Assembly: GCA_030668485.1 (NCBI GenBank)
Contig: DAOUTW010000024.1
Location: 1-62,242, forward strand
Length of the DNA stretch: 62,242 nt
Source: Candidatus Zixiibacteriota bacterium
GTDB taxonomy: Bacteria > Zixibacteria > MSB-5A5 > GN15 > JAAZOE01
Direction: 5' to 3'
The notes beneath the pieces were generated by a model. It was not told the origin of the DNA, did no database searches, and saw only the letters and a program-made list of their open reading frames with translations. This document shows positions 49,470 through 58,580 of the stretch, piece after piece. Numbering within the stretch: position 1 is the first letter of the stretch; every line of letters starts with the position of its first letter. The position numbers and the translations under genes are program-made.

Positions 49470-50783
49470 TTATCTCACCCGCATCGGCTGACGTTTCATA
49501 TACGTCAGCGTCCGCCACAACCATTCAGCCGGTCCGAATCGGAAATGCTTCAGCCAAAGCGGACTGATATAAAGCTGTAATATCCAAATGGTAAATACGA
49601 TCAGAAGCAAATAGAAACGTTCCACTTTTCCGAATAAGCCCAATCCATAGCCGTAAAATATCGTCGTACAAATCAGCGTATGAGTCAGGTAGTTGGTCAG
49701 GGCCATCCGCCCGACAGCCGCCAACCGGCGAGTCAACCATTTCATCACCTCGGCCTTAAATATCAACATCAGGATACCGATATTTCCGAGAGCGACCAAA
49801 ATGCTTCCCAGATAATTATACAAACCGCCGACTGTGAAGAAGTGGACAAAGTCAAAACCATGACTGAGCGAATCATTCATACCGTATGCGCAAAGGGGCA
49901 AGCCGATACCATAACCGATAACAATACTCAGCATATAAAACCGCGGCGGACGATCCCCCGAAAAGACTCCGAGTTTTAGCAATGCCATCCCCAGGATCAT
50001 CAGACCCAATATCCGCCACAATTCCCTGAAGAAGAATCCCTGAGTCTGCATCATCAAGGTCTGCCCGGCGCGATACGACATCATCTCGCGGAACTCGCCA
50101 CGATAAGCCTCTGTCTCTTCTGCAATATATTCCGGCGATGCCACGAATTGCTTTTCGATGGCCTGCCATTGATCTCGCATGGCGCTCTGACTCCCGGAGA
50201 TTTCTTCTCCGGCGGCCTCAGCCTGCTCGGTCGCGACCGCCTGATCGCGAAGCATGGAAAGAGAAAATCCGGAAGCAAAAGACAGCAATGGACCGATCAT
50301 GAGAATGAATAGTCCGATAATGATCAAAGCTCGGGCAGAGCGGCGACGCAGGGGATAAAGCAGCAGCCCGCAAAAGGCATACATGAATAGAATGTCGCCA
50401 TACCAGAAAAAATACCCGTGAATCAGGCCGAAAATAAACAGCCACAAAATACGTCGATACCAGATCCCGCCAAATATTCCACCGGTCGACTCGGTCCGGT
50501 TGTACATCAGGATAACTCCGGCCCCGAACAGCATCGAGAACAATGCCATCATTTTCTGCAGGAAGAACAGTTCATTAAATTGCCAGGTCAGCAGATTAAG
50601 TCCGGTAAATCCGCCCGCCACGGTAGGGTTGAAAAAGATCGCCATCGGCAGGGCAAAAAAGTCAATGTTAACCACCAGTATCCCCAGCAAGGCAAAGCCG
50701 CGCAGGATATCAATCGATGCGATACGGGCCGGATCTTCTACCGGGCCTATTTTCGCCATATTGGTGACAGTGGTTTCGGTCAT
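49470..50783 (-). CDS. DUF418-family integral membrane protein (second of tandem pair)
   Basis: The 437-aa protein begins with RIASIDILRGFALLGILVVNID, the N-terminal DUF418/DUF405 pattern, and carries about nine hydrophobic spans. The C-terminal signature GPAEWLWRTLTYMKRQP is intact. DUF418 proteins are widespread inner-membrane proteins with acyltransferase-like fold, possibly acting on lipids or small molecules; none is well characterised. The protein overlaps the second DUF418 gene by four bases, so the two are made from one mRNA. Confidence 0.8.
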   Translation of the reverse strand: MTETTVTNMAKIGPVEDPARIASIDILRGFALLGILVVNIDFFALPMAIFFNPTVAGGFTGLNLLTWQFNELFFLQKMMALFSMLFGAGVILMYNRTESTGGIFGGIWYRRILWLFIFGLIHGYFFWYGDILFMYAFCGLLLYPLRRRSARALIIIGLFILMIGPLLSFASGFSLSMLRDQAVATEQAEAAGEEISGSQSAMRDQWQAIEKQFVASPEYIAEETEAYRGEFREMMSYRAGQTLMMQTQGFFFRELWRILGLMILGMALLKLGVFSGDRPPRFYMLSIVIGYGIGLPLCAYGMNDSLSHGFDFVHFFTVGGLYNYLGSILVALGNIGILMLIFKAEVMKWLTRRLAAVGRMALTNYLTHTLICTTIFYGYGLGLFGKVERFYLLLIVFTIWILQLYISPLWLKHFRFGPAEWLWRTLTYMKRQPMRVR

Positions 50784-52165
50784 GATACAATCTCTGTTTG
50801 CCCTATCCGCATCGGCTGTTTCTTCTTATAGGTGAGCGACCGCCACAGCCATTCAGCCGGGCCAAATCGGAAATGACGCAGCCAGATCGGGCTCAGATAA
50901 AGCTGGAGAATCCACATCCCGGCCACGAACCCCATCAGGCCAAGGTAATTTACACGTCCGAATAATCCCAATCCGTATCCATAGAATACCGGAGCTAGAA
51001 TAATCGAATGCATCAGGTAATTACTCAGGGCCATCCGTCCGACGGCGGCCAATCGGCTTTTTATGCCGTTCAGGAAGCCGGACTGGCAGATCAGCATGAC
51101 CATGCCGATATGGCCGGCGGTAACCAGAAGTATACCGAAATGCTGCCATAAGGCATTTAGTCCGAAAATGTGGATAAAATCAAAATCACTGGAAATCAAC
51201 TTATAGGTATTGTATCCGACAATCGGCAGCCCGATTCCGAATCCGGCGATCATCCATGAAAAATAGAATTTCCGGGTTCTCTGGGCAGCAAAAACTCCAA
51301 GCTTCATCAGCCCCATGCCGATCATCATAAGACCGACCACCCGCCAGACGATAAACAAGACAAAGACAAATGTTTGCAAACCGAGGATCTGGGGGATGCT
51401 GTGGACGACGACATCCCAATAACCGCCGCGATAGGCTTCGATCTCCTCATTCACTTTTTCCGGAGACGGCCTGACTTCCAGTTCTATCTGTTCCCAAATC
51501 TCGGTCACCGATTCCTGGGTTGAGGTCAATGTTTCCCCGGCCGCCTGCGCGGCCTCGGCCTCAGCGATTGTGCTCCGGCAATAGTCGAAAAAGATTCCCA
51601 GTCCCAGAAAAAAGAGTGACCCGACAAAGAAGATGATTACTCCAAAAGTAATCAATCGTTTCGCCGATTGACGACGGAACAGGTACAGAATCAAACCGGA
51701 TATGGCATAATGATAGAGAATATCGCCCCACCAGATAAAATAGGCGTGTACCAATCCGATAGCCAGAAGCCATCCCAATCGCCTGTAATAGGTTTTAACC
51801 AGGTCTCTCCCGGCCGCTTCGGACCGCTGGTACATGAGAATCAGGCCGGCCCCGAACAACATCGAGAAGATAGCCATAAATTTCTGGAAAAAGACGACAT
51901 AACTGATTGTCCATACTGCCAGGTCGGCCCCGGTGCCGCCGCCCGCCAATAAAGGATTTTTCATCGCCATCTGTGGCAAAGCGAACATCCCGATGTTAAT
52001 AACCAGGATGCCCAGCAGTGCAAAACCCCGAAGAACATCGACCGAATCGATACGGCCTTCAATTGCCACTGGTGTATCGAGAATCGGTTTTTTCTCAGGA
52101 GGTTGTTCTACCGAGTCATCCCCGGTACTTCCCGGACCTGCCGTTGGTTCATTGAATTCAGACAT
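50780..52165 (-). CDS. DUF418-family integral membrane protein (first of tandem pair)
   Basis: The 461-aa protein has an extended soluble N-terminus rich in Pro and Glu (about 35 residues), then RIDSVDVLRGFALLGILVINIG and the same plan of membrane spans as its neighbour. Both share GPAEWLWRSLTYKKKQPMRI at the end. About half of the residues appear identical to the downstream copy, indicating tandem duplication followed by divergence. It is the upstream gene of the pair. Confidence 0.8.
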   Translation of the reverse strand: MSEFNEPTAGPGSTGDDSVEQPPEKKPILDTPVAIEGRIDSVDVLRGFALLGILVINIGMFALPQMAMKNPLLAGGGTGADLAVWTISYVVFFQKFMAIFSMLFGAGLILMYQRSEAAGRDLVKTYYRRLGWLLAIGLVHAYFIWWGDILYHYAISGLILYLFRRQSAKRLITFGVIIFFVGSLFFLGLGIFFDYCRSTIAEAEAAQAAGETLTSTQESVTEIWEQIELEVRPSPEKVNEEIEAYRGGYWDVVVHSIPQILGLQTFVFVLFIVWRVVGLMMIGMGLMKLGVFAAQRTRKFYFSWMIAGFGIGLPIVGYNTYKLISSDFDFIHIFGLNALWQHFGILLVTAGHIGMVMLICQSGFLNGIKSRLAAVGRMALSNYLMHSIILAPVFYGYGLGLFGRVNYLGLMGFVAGMWILQLYLSPIWLRHFRFGPAEWLWRSLTYKKKQPMRIGQTEIVS

Positions 52166-52236
52166 TTATAAATCCCCCGCAACCTGCAATTTAACTCTGA
52201 ATACGATTAACTTGTTATATGGTTGCACACAACTTA

Positions 52237-53481
52237 TCAATCATTTGCGGCTGCCGAACGCCCGGCCAACCATCCGGTTGAAAAGGCGGCCTGAAGATTA
52301 TAGCCGCCGGTATCGCCGTCTATATCCAGCACCTCGCCGGCAAAATATAAACCACGAACCAGCCGCGAGGCCATCGTGCGCGGATCGACTTCATTGGTTG
52401 CGACGCCACCAGCGGTTACAATCGCCTCATCAAAAGAACGATGCCCGCTGATCTCGAAGCGAAAATTCTTCAGCCATATCCGCAACTTCCTCCGCTCGGC
52501 AGTGCTAATTTGATGACCCTCTTTATCAGGTGCGATTTCGGTCAGATCGCAGCATACCGGGATAAGTTTGCTCGGTAAAAGCCCCTTGAGTAAGGTGTGA
52601 AACTGCTGCTTGCCATGTTCCATTAAATCGCGCAGCAGGCGGGCGTCAAGCTTCGACTCATCCAGCGCCGGTTTGAGGTCGATCGAGAGGGCAACTTTTT
52701 TATCTTGGGCGAGCGCATCGACGACTTCCCTGCTGAGGGTGAGAATGATCGGACCGGAGAGACCGAAATGGGTAAATAACATCTCGCCGAAGGCCTCATT
52801 TCTCTTCTTGCCGTCGATAAAAACTTTCACCTTGATATTCCGAAGGCTTAGTCCCTGCAGGCGAGGGGCGATATCACCGGCGGTTTCAAGCGGCACCAGA
52901 GACGGCCGGATCGAAATAACGGTATGCCCCACCTCTTCAGCCAGCCGGTAACCGTCGCCGGTCGAGCCGGTGGCAGGATACGATACTCCGCCAGTGGCTA
53001 TGATCACGGCTTCCGCATAGTAATCATGACCGGAAACCCGCACTCCGGTAACTCCCTTATCGCCTTTGAGGAGTTTCTCGACGGGCGATTTTCTCATTAT
53101 CTTGACCCCGGTTTGCCTGACCCAATTTTCCAATGCCTCAGCAACCAATCGTGCATCTTCATCGACCGGGAACACCCGACCGCCTCTTTCAGACATAATT
53201 TCAACCCCGAGTTCTCCCAGAAAGGAAACGAGATCTTCGGAGAAGAAGCGATTAAATGCCTGACGTAGAAAACGTCCGTTGCGGCCAAAGTGAGCAATAA
53301 ATTCAGGAAGGGCGGCAATGTTGGTCAGGTTGCAGCGTCCCTTTCCGGTAATACGAAGTTTGCGACCGGGGATATCCTTTTTTTCCATCAGAATCACCCT
53401 GGCGCCTGCCTCCGCCGCCTGCCCGGCCGCCATCATCCCGGCCGGACCGCCACCGATGACGATTACTCGACCGTCGCACAT
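52237..53481 (-). CDS. HI0933/YhiN-family FAD-dependent oxidoreductase
   Basis: The protein of about 414 aa (ATG 53481; a TTG frame extends 10 residues upstream) opens with the dinucleotide motif VIVIGGGPAGMMAAGQAAEAGARVILMEKK. A second motif (IPGRKLRITGKGRCNLTN) and a C-terminal NLQAAFSTG-WLAGRSAA end fit the HI0933 family of flavoproteins of unknown function. The region VITAGGVATNEVDPRTM is the usual FAD-contact strand. It starts 16 bp after the DUF169 stop. Confidence 0.87.
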   Translation of the reverse strand: MCDGRVIVIGGGPAGMMAAGQAAEAGARVILMEKKDIPGRKLRITGKGRCNLTNIAALPEFIAHFGRNGRFLRQAFNRFFSEDLVSFLGELGVEIMSERGGRVFPVDEDARLVAEALENWVRQTGVKIMRKSPVEKLLKGDKGVTGVRVSGHDYYAEAVIIATGGVSYPATGSTGDGYRLAEEVGHTVISIRPSLVPLETAGDIAPRLQGLSLRNIKVKVFIDGKKRNEAFGEMLFTHFGLSGPIILTLSREVVDALAQDKKVALSIDLKPALDESKLDARLLRDLMEHGKQQFHTLLKGLLPSKLIPVCCDLTEIAPDKEGHQISTAERRKLRIWLKNFRFEISGHRSFDEAIVTAGGVATNEVDPRTMASRLVRGLYFAGEVLDIDGDTGGYNLQAAFSTGWLAGRSAAAND

Positions 53482-53497
53482 CGTTTCTCTATTTCCT

Positions 53498-54247
53498 TTA
53501 CTGCCGGCCAATTCTCTCTTTTACCTTATTCCAGGTGCCGGTGGTGAGGTTGCTTTCATCCATATTTTCAACCATGCCGACGAATTTGCGAAACGGAACG
53601 GAAAAAGTCAACACCTCCGGCGGCACACAAGGGCGGGCCGATGTATCGAACATGCCGAGTACGGCCCGGGGATGATCCGATTGCGATTCGATATAAGGAT
53701 AATAAACAATTGCCGAACAACCGGCACAGGAAGGAGAAATCACTCCATGAGGCGTCGCTTCCTCAAAATTGGCCAGTGTGAATAACCCCGATAAAACATC
53801 GGGTCGGGCGAAGAAAATCACACCCAGAGGGGTGTCGGATTGATCGAGTTTATCCCAACGCTTGAAGACGATATATTTCCCGGGCGCCTTGAAAAATGGT
53901 TGGTTTTCCATCGTTTTTTGTACCAGTTCGGGAGTTTTTTTATACCTTTCGCCGTCCATTTTACCGGGGATGCCGCAGGAGAGAAAATAATCGAAATCTT
54001 CCCTCATTTCCGGGGAAAACCCGAAATACCTTTTGCCGCCGCCGCAGCCAACAGCCTCGATATCAAATGATAACGACTTGCCTTTTCTTACCTGACCCAG
54101 ATCGCAAATGATACATCGCCATTCCCGGGCGGGAGGGGACTCTTCATCGCACGGTTTGTCGGAGTAATAAAATACGATCGGCAATTCGGCTCCGGGAAAA
54201 TATCTCTGCCACTGCTCTCTGAAATGCTGGAGTAAATCGTGATCCAT
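53498..54247 (-). CDS. DUF169-family protein
   Basis: The protein of about 249 aa (ATG 54247; preceded by GAGGT) shows the DUF169 pattern: ELPIVFYYSDKP, a Cys-rich stretch (CIICDLGQVRKGKS, VGCGGGKRYFGF), GIPGKMDGERYKKTPELVQ and a late Cys pair (SPSCAGCSAI). These cysteines may ligate metal or Fe-S. The function of DUF169 is unknown. It is followed on the same strand by the HI0933-like flavoprotein gene, a recurrent arrangement that might reflect a redox relation. Confidence 0.78.
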   Translation of the reverse strand: MDHDLLQHFREQWQRYFPGAELPIVFYYSDKPCDEESPPAREWRCIICDLGQVRKGKSLSFDIEAVGCGGGKRYFGFSPEMREDFDYFLSCGIPGKMDGERYKKTPELVQKTMENQPFFKAPGKYIVFKRWDKLDQSDTPLGVIFFARPDVLSGLFTLANFEEATPHGVISPSCAGCSAIVYYPYIESQSDHPRAVLGMFDTSARPCVPPEVLTFSVPFRKFVGMVENMDESNLTTGTWNKVKERIGRQ

Positions 54248-54397
54248 GTCGTACCTCAAGATTTCCTGATATTATATCCATATATATTGATGCGCTGATA
54301 AGAATGCAAACATCAAATCAAAAAAGATATCTCGGGAAAGGCTGGCAGGGCACTTCGAGTAATATTGTAAGGCGTCTGGAGTCTGTTGAGTTATAAC

Positions 54398-55063
54398 CTA
54401 AATTTTTCTGCCCATATATCGCAATAATCTTTTTCCCTCGGGTGCAATATGCTCTTCCAGGCATTCGGCTCGCCCGTGAGTATCGGTCGTCTGCCAGTTG
54501 ACCGATTCTGTCAATTTCATTTCGCCCATTTGAACCAATAGCCCTTCGAGGCGGTCATGAGGGATATTCGGCAGCCGTTTCCCCAGGGTCTTTATCGGCG
54601 ATCCGGTTGGGTGAGCCCGAGGATCGGGATGAGCCGCCAGAGCCTCAAGAATACTTAGATGATCGATTTTTAATGACTGTAATGTATTGAGAAAATTGAT
54701 CTGTTTTTCATACTGCTCACAAGGAGAATATATGGCATCGACCAAAAAAGCCCGGTAAATATCCCGTTTGCGCTGATTCCGTTCATCGGCGGATATGCCA
54801 AATAATCGAATTGCAATCTGTGAAAAATCGGGAGTTTTGGTATACAGCACCGACAATTCCGAGTCAATTTTCTTGATATCGGCCACCAGATTGGTTACCA
54901 ATTCCTCTATTCTCTCAGCTCGATAATCTGCCGGAAATCGATCCAGGGCCTGTTCGGCCGCCTGCATAAACCACGGAACCTCATCGCCGATAAGGTCTAA
55001 CAGGGCTTGGACCCTGGCGGATTTGGAATCGGATGTCCTGCTCCCATAATTGACGTCACTCAT
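54398..55063 (-). CDS. Uncharacterised helical cytoplasmic protein
   Basis: The 221-aa protein has no signal or span. It is mainly helical (SARVQALLDLIGDEVPWFMQAAEQAL, RIEELVTNLVADIKKIDSELSVLYTK) and resembles no family I can name. An AGGAG site precedes ATG 55063, so expression is plausible. It is monocistronic. Nothing in the neighbourhood suggests a role. Confidence 0.55.
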   Translation of the reverse strand: MSDVNYGSRTSDSKSARVQALLDLIGDEVPWFMQAAEQALDRFPADYRAERIEELVTNLVADIKKIDSELSVLYTKTPDFSQIAIRLFGISADERNQRKRDIYRAFLVDAIYSPCEQYEKQINFLNTLQSLKIDHLSILEALAAHPDPRAHPTGSPIKTLGKRLPNIPHDRLEGLLVQMGEMKLTESVNWQTTDTHGRAECLEEHIAPEGKRLLRYMGRKI

Positions 55064-55391
55064 AATTTTACTCCTGCACCGTATAATATATGCCCGGATA
55101 GACCGGCCGAGATCAGGATCAAACGCACCTTACCTCAATGATTTTATCGGCTTACCGCACTATTTTCTTAAGACCTGATTATCTCGCTTGCAAAGGCAAG
55201 TCTTTGGCTGTCGCGTAAACGGGCTATCTGTTGAATAAGAAAGCAGATGCCCATTCTTGTCCAGGGCTCCCGTTGAGAAGTAATGGCGGGGATAGGGGTT
55301 GGTGAAGAGGACCACCGCCACGTCCAAAGATGGCCCAGGTTTTGGGCCTGGGTATACTTATTATATATTTAGTATGCAGGAGGTCCAGGTT
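55064..55391. other. 328-bp intergenic stretch with a paired-arm palindrome
   Basis: No coding frame of interest is seen. At 55332-55352 the sequence can form two competing stems: GGCCCA with TGGGCC, or CCCAGG with CCTGGG. They share arms and lie 40 bp before the cytidylate-kinase-like start, suggesting an RNA or operator element. Confidence 0.45.
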
Positions 55392-56087
55392 ATGTCTTCC
55401 ATTGATGATATTATTAATCGCCAATTCCGTCAATGGGAATTGGAGCGGATGAAGCGGGAGGAGACCCCGCCGGCAGCCGAACCCCCGATGGAAATAGTCA
55501 CCGTTTCCCGCGAAAGCGGGTCTCGGGGAGCCTATTTTGCAGCCCTGCTGGCCGACAAAATGGGTTATCAACTGATCCATAAGGAAATCGTCGACGCCAT
55601 CTGCGAGTCCTCAGGATACCGGAAACGTATTATCGCCTCGCTCGACGAGCATTACCGTTCCCGCATGGAGTTGATGGTTCAGGCTTTTGTCACCGGGCAG
55701 GCGGTCGATCATTCCGATTATGCCCGCCATCTCATCTCGGTTGTTCTATCGATGGCTCGTCTGGGAGGAGTCGTTCTGGTCGGCCGCGGCGGCAATTTTA
55801 TCCTGGGATCGGATACAGGATTTCATATCAGGTTTATCTGCCCCATGAAGGATCGGATTTTGAATCTGGTCACCTACTGTAATCTAACCGAGGATGAGGC
55901 CGGAACGGCCATCGATAAATCTGACAGCGAACGCCGGGGTTTGATCCGCAAGGGTTTTGGCGCCGATATCGACGACCCTCATCACTATGACATGATTATA
56001 AATACCGCCCATGTCGATATCGAAGAGCTGGTCGAACCGGCCATCGCTGCTATCAAACTGAAAATGAGAAAACTCGCCCGCGCCTGA
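55392..56087 (+). CDS. Cytidylate-kinase-like family protein
   Basis: The 231-aa product from ATG 55392 (AGGAGGT seven bases upstream; a longer frame opens at 55299) matches the cytidylate-kinase-like family PF13189: EIVTVSRESGSRGAYFAALLADKMGYQLI, then RLGGVVLVGRGGNFIL and FICPMKDRI. The P-loop is atypical (SRESGSRG rather than GxxGxGKS) and the usual IDGP-S-GKS is missing, as in that family. Its substrate is unknown. Possible roles are a regulatory or nucleotide-binding protein. It is monocistronic. Confidence 0.8.
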   Translation: MSSIDDIINRQFRQWELERMKREETPPAAEPPMEIVTVSRESGSRGAYFAALLADKMGYQLIHKEIVDAICESSGYRKRIIASLDEHYRSRMELMVQAFVTGQAVDHSDYARHLISVVLSMARLGGVVLVGRGGNFILGSDTGFHIRFICPMKDRILNLVTYCNLTEDEAGTAIDKSDSERRGLIRKGFGADIDDPHHYDMIINTAHVDIEELVEPAIAAIKLKMRKLARA

Positions 56088-56095
56088 AACGAAAA

Positions 56096-56115
56096 CGGGC
56101 AGGAAATCCTGCCCG
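56096..56115. terminator. Hairpin terminator between convergent genes
   Basis: CGGGCAGGA and TCCTGCCCG pair over nine bases around a tiny loop. On the minus strand it is followed by TTTTCGTTTC, fitting termination of the gene at 56159-56917; it can also stop the plus-strand gene. Confidence 0.7.
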
Positions 56116-56158
56116 CGCTTGATTATTCGCCTGTTGTCAGAATGATATAACCACGATG

Positions 56159-56917
56159 CTATCCGAGCTGGTGCACCATCCAGACATTCGGCTCGATATA
56201 CGTTCCCTGATTATTATCCCAGTCGATTTTAACCGGCACCAGGGCTCCGGGGACGATATATTTATCACTGCCGGGGAAACGCATCCCGGTCCACTCTTCC
56301 CACTGCTCGACAGTCCCGACAATACGCATCGACTGATAGCAGATATTGACAATCTCCGCCCCTTCTCTGGCATGCACCTTCATCCAGGGATCTTTCGGAA
56401 TCCCATCGGAACCGCACCATTTGATATAACTTGTCATCGTCGTATTGGGATACTTATGCTTGAAGCTCGGCCTCACCGGAGCGATCAACGATTTCAGCTT
56501 ATTGGCGCGCCCGATTTCTTTCATGGCGCGTATGGCATGGGCGCTCAGTCCCATTTTTCGGAATTTCTTCGGAATCGTAACCGATAAGGCACATTGGATA
56601 GTCGGCGTTTTACCCGCCTTCAGATCCTCAAATGCTTTCTTCAAGGCCCAGTCCCAGCCTTCATTCGGTAAAGCCTCGAACCCACCTTCCCAGGCAAGTG
56701 GCACGCTGTTGCATGACGCCATTATCTCATCGGTCTCAGGATCGGCCAGTACAAACTGAAATTGAGGGAAATCTCGATAAAGGGCGGCCCAGTATTTATT
56801 CGCCACCGGATCATTGAGCATAAACTCCGGCCATTCCGGACTTGTGGCGGCGCTGGTGCGCTCCACCATGTCGTCACGACCCTCGGCAGTGATAATAATA
56901 TATTTCGGTTCAGGCAT
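56159..56917 (-). CDS. GNAT-like N-acyltransferase-related protein
   Basis: The 252-aa protein contains ALSVTIPKKFRKMGLSAHAIRAMKEIGRANKLKSLIAPVRP, which resembles GNAT motif A (a basic R/K-x-x-G-x-(x)-A/S acyl-CoA loop followed by a helix). The C-terminal part (WEEWTGMRFPGSDKYIVPGALVPVKID) is less typical. No membrane span is present. I cannot name the substrate. The next minus-strand gene is a molbindin 36 bp upstream, which gives no clear hint. Confidence 0.55.
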   Translation of the reverse strand: MPEPKYIIITAEGRDDMVERTSAATSPEWPEFMLNDPVANKYWAALYRDFPQFQFVLADPETDEIMASCNSVPLAWEGGFEALPNEGWDWALKKAFEDLKAGKTPTIQCALSVTIPKKFRKMGLSAHAIRAMKEIGRANKLKSLIAPVRPSFKHKYPNTTMTSYIKWCGSDGIPKDPWMKVHAREGAEIVNICYQSMRIVGTVEQWEEWTGMRFPGSDKYIVPGALVPVKIDWDNNQGTYIEPNVWMVHQLG

Positions 56918-56953
56918 ATAGCCTATGATATATCGTTACCCGCTTTGGGTCAA

Positions 56954-57169
56954 CTATTCTTTTACCAGAAGAACATTAATAGCCTTGACTACCACCTTCA
57001 CCGAATCGCCTTCACTGATTCCCAGGTCATGCAACGACTCCGTGGTCATGACCGAATTCATCTGCGCTCCCGGCGCAATCTCCAAACGCACCTGACACAT
57101 GATGTCGCCTTCCTTGATATTAAGAACCTTACCGGTCAACTGATTCCTCGCGCCGTATTTCATTTTCAA
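56954..57169 (-). CDS. Molbindin-like TOBE/Mop domain protein
   Basis: The 71-aa protein is a single Mop/TOBE domain: GARNQLTGKVLNIKEGDIMCQVRLEIAPG, then VMTTESLHDLGISEGDSVKVVVKAINVLLVK. Such proteins bind molybdate or tungstate and act as stores or regulators. It is 24 bp downstream of a DUF4412-like gene on the same strand and 36 bp before the GNAT-like gene. No Mo-cofactor gene is adjacent. This call is firm. Confidence 0.92.
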   Translation of the reverse strand: MKMKYGARNQLTGKVLNIKEGDIMCQVRLEIAPGAQMNSVMTTESLHDLGISEGDSVKVVVKAINVLLVKE

Positions 57170-57193
57170 TCTCCTCTATTTTCCGCTGGGGCA

Positions 57194-58417
57194 TTACCAT
57201 TCAAAACTGTCGAATTGTCCCAGCTTAAAAAGCACCTCACCTTTGGTCACTCGAAATATGACCTTATCACCGGGAGGACTGAGGGTTCTCTGGTCGGTCT
57301 CGCCGGTTTCAATGGTTACGGTCCGGAATTTCTCCGGCCCTATCTCATCCTCGCCTACTTCCTGGCCGTCTTTTGAGTAGTCGATCACAACCTCAGATTC
57401 ACCATCGGCCAGGTTTACAATCCGCGTCACAACATGTTCATCCGAGATGAGATCATATGTAAACTCATTACCGGCTGCTGCCTGTCCTTCCGTCATCGGG
57501 CTGTATTTGCCGAATACCGTCAAACTTCCCTTGAATATCCTGATCACGATTTCGTCCGCCTCGACCGCCGCCTCATGTCGGCGATCACAAATCGAGCCCT
57601 TCATTCCAAAATTATTGTACCACGTTATTTCCTTCAGAGGCATGCCATCTTTGAAGGGGATAGCCCGAGCCAAGACCTCGTCATCACTCCGGTTGGCCGC
57701 TTTGACCCATACCGACTGTCCTGCAACCACTGGAATTCGGAACATATCGCCTGCCGCAACATTCTTCTCGAATGGCGGCGTCATCTCCGGCGCCGATGGA
57801 ATATCGACGGCCCAGTCCGGCACCTCGATCGGTTCCTCGCCCGGAGGTATCATTTCAGCATAATCGGCAGGCGTGGCAAATACGTCATCATCGAGAGGGC
57901 CGGCAGCTAAATTAGTAAGATCAAGAAAAGTTCCCTCCGATGAGTTGTTGATTATCTTGATGACGAAATTGAACTTCTGCGATACCCAATAGGTCATCAA
58001 ATCCTGATCGCCATACGTAAGGACGTATTTATCGCAAGTATACTCACCGATTTTCTCGGCCCCCAGACTTTTCTTTTCGGCGAACGATTCGGTGTAAATA
58101 ATACTCTGGAACGGATCATTCATCAGGCTCATCGGATCATCGCTTTTCATTTCGAGGTACTGCTTCATCCCATGTATCAGTACCCGTGTCAGGCCGGCCT
58201 CGCGGTCGACGATCACCGACAGTTTTTCTCCCGCCTGCTCCATATCCATCCGATAATGTGTCGGCCCGACAAAGACTTTCCCATTCATCGTCTGACCCTG
58301 AATACCCATCGAGATGTCAGCCGAGAATTGCTGCTCTTGTGCAGTAACGTTCCCGACAGCCAGTCCCAGTACCAGGGACAATACCATACCCCATCGGATC
58401 ACCCAATTCCTGTCCAT
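57194..58417 (-). CDS. Exported DUF4412-like protein
   Basis: The 407-aa protein has a signal peptide (WGMVLSLVLGLAVGNVTAQ). The N-terminal domain (GQTMNGKVFVGPTHYRMDMEQAGEKLSVIVDREAGLTRVLIHGMKQYLEM, then CDKYVLTYGDQDLMTYWVSQKFNFVIK) is DUF4412-like, a LolA-type fold that may bind lipids in the periplasm. The C-terminal part is a beta-rich region of unknown type. It precedes the molbindin gene. Confidence 0.65.
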   Translation of the reverse strand: MDRNWVIRWGMVLSLVLGLAVGNVTAQEQQFSADISMGIQGQTMNGKVFVGPTHYRMDMEQAGEKLSVIVDREAGLTRVLIHGMKQYLEMKSDDPMSLMNDPFQSIIYTESFAEKKSLGAEKIGEYTCDKYVLTYGDQDLMTYWVSQKFNFVIKIINNSSEGTFLDLTNLAAGPLDDDVFATPADYAEMIPPGEEPIEVPDWAVDIPSAPEMTPPFEKNVAAGDMFRIPVVAGQSVWVKAANRSDDEVLARAIPFKDGMPLKEITWYNNFGMKGSICDRRHEAAVEADEIVIRIFKGSLTVFGKYSPMTEGQAAAGNEFTYDLISDEHVVTRIVNLADGESEVVIDYSKDGQEVGEDEIGPEKFRTVTIETGETDQRTLSPPGDKVIFRVTKGEVLFKLGQFDSFEW

Positions 58418-58580
58418 AATTTCCTCCCTGCCTTTTCATTGTGATTGATGTGATTAGATCTAAGCTGCCGAAAAATCGACCCGCTGTCAATCAAAATATG
58501 ACCTTTTTCCCGCTTGTATTTCGGTTTCTCTTACGCTACCATACGCGTCGACAATTGACGGCAACTTTTCGGGGGACGGC

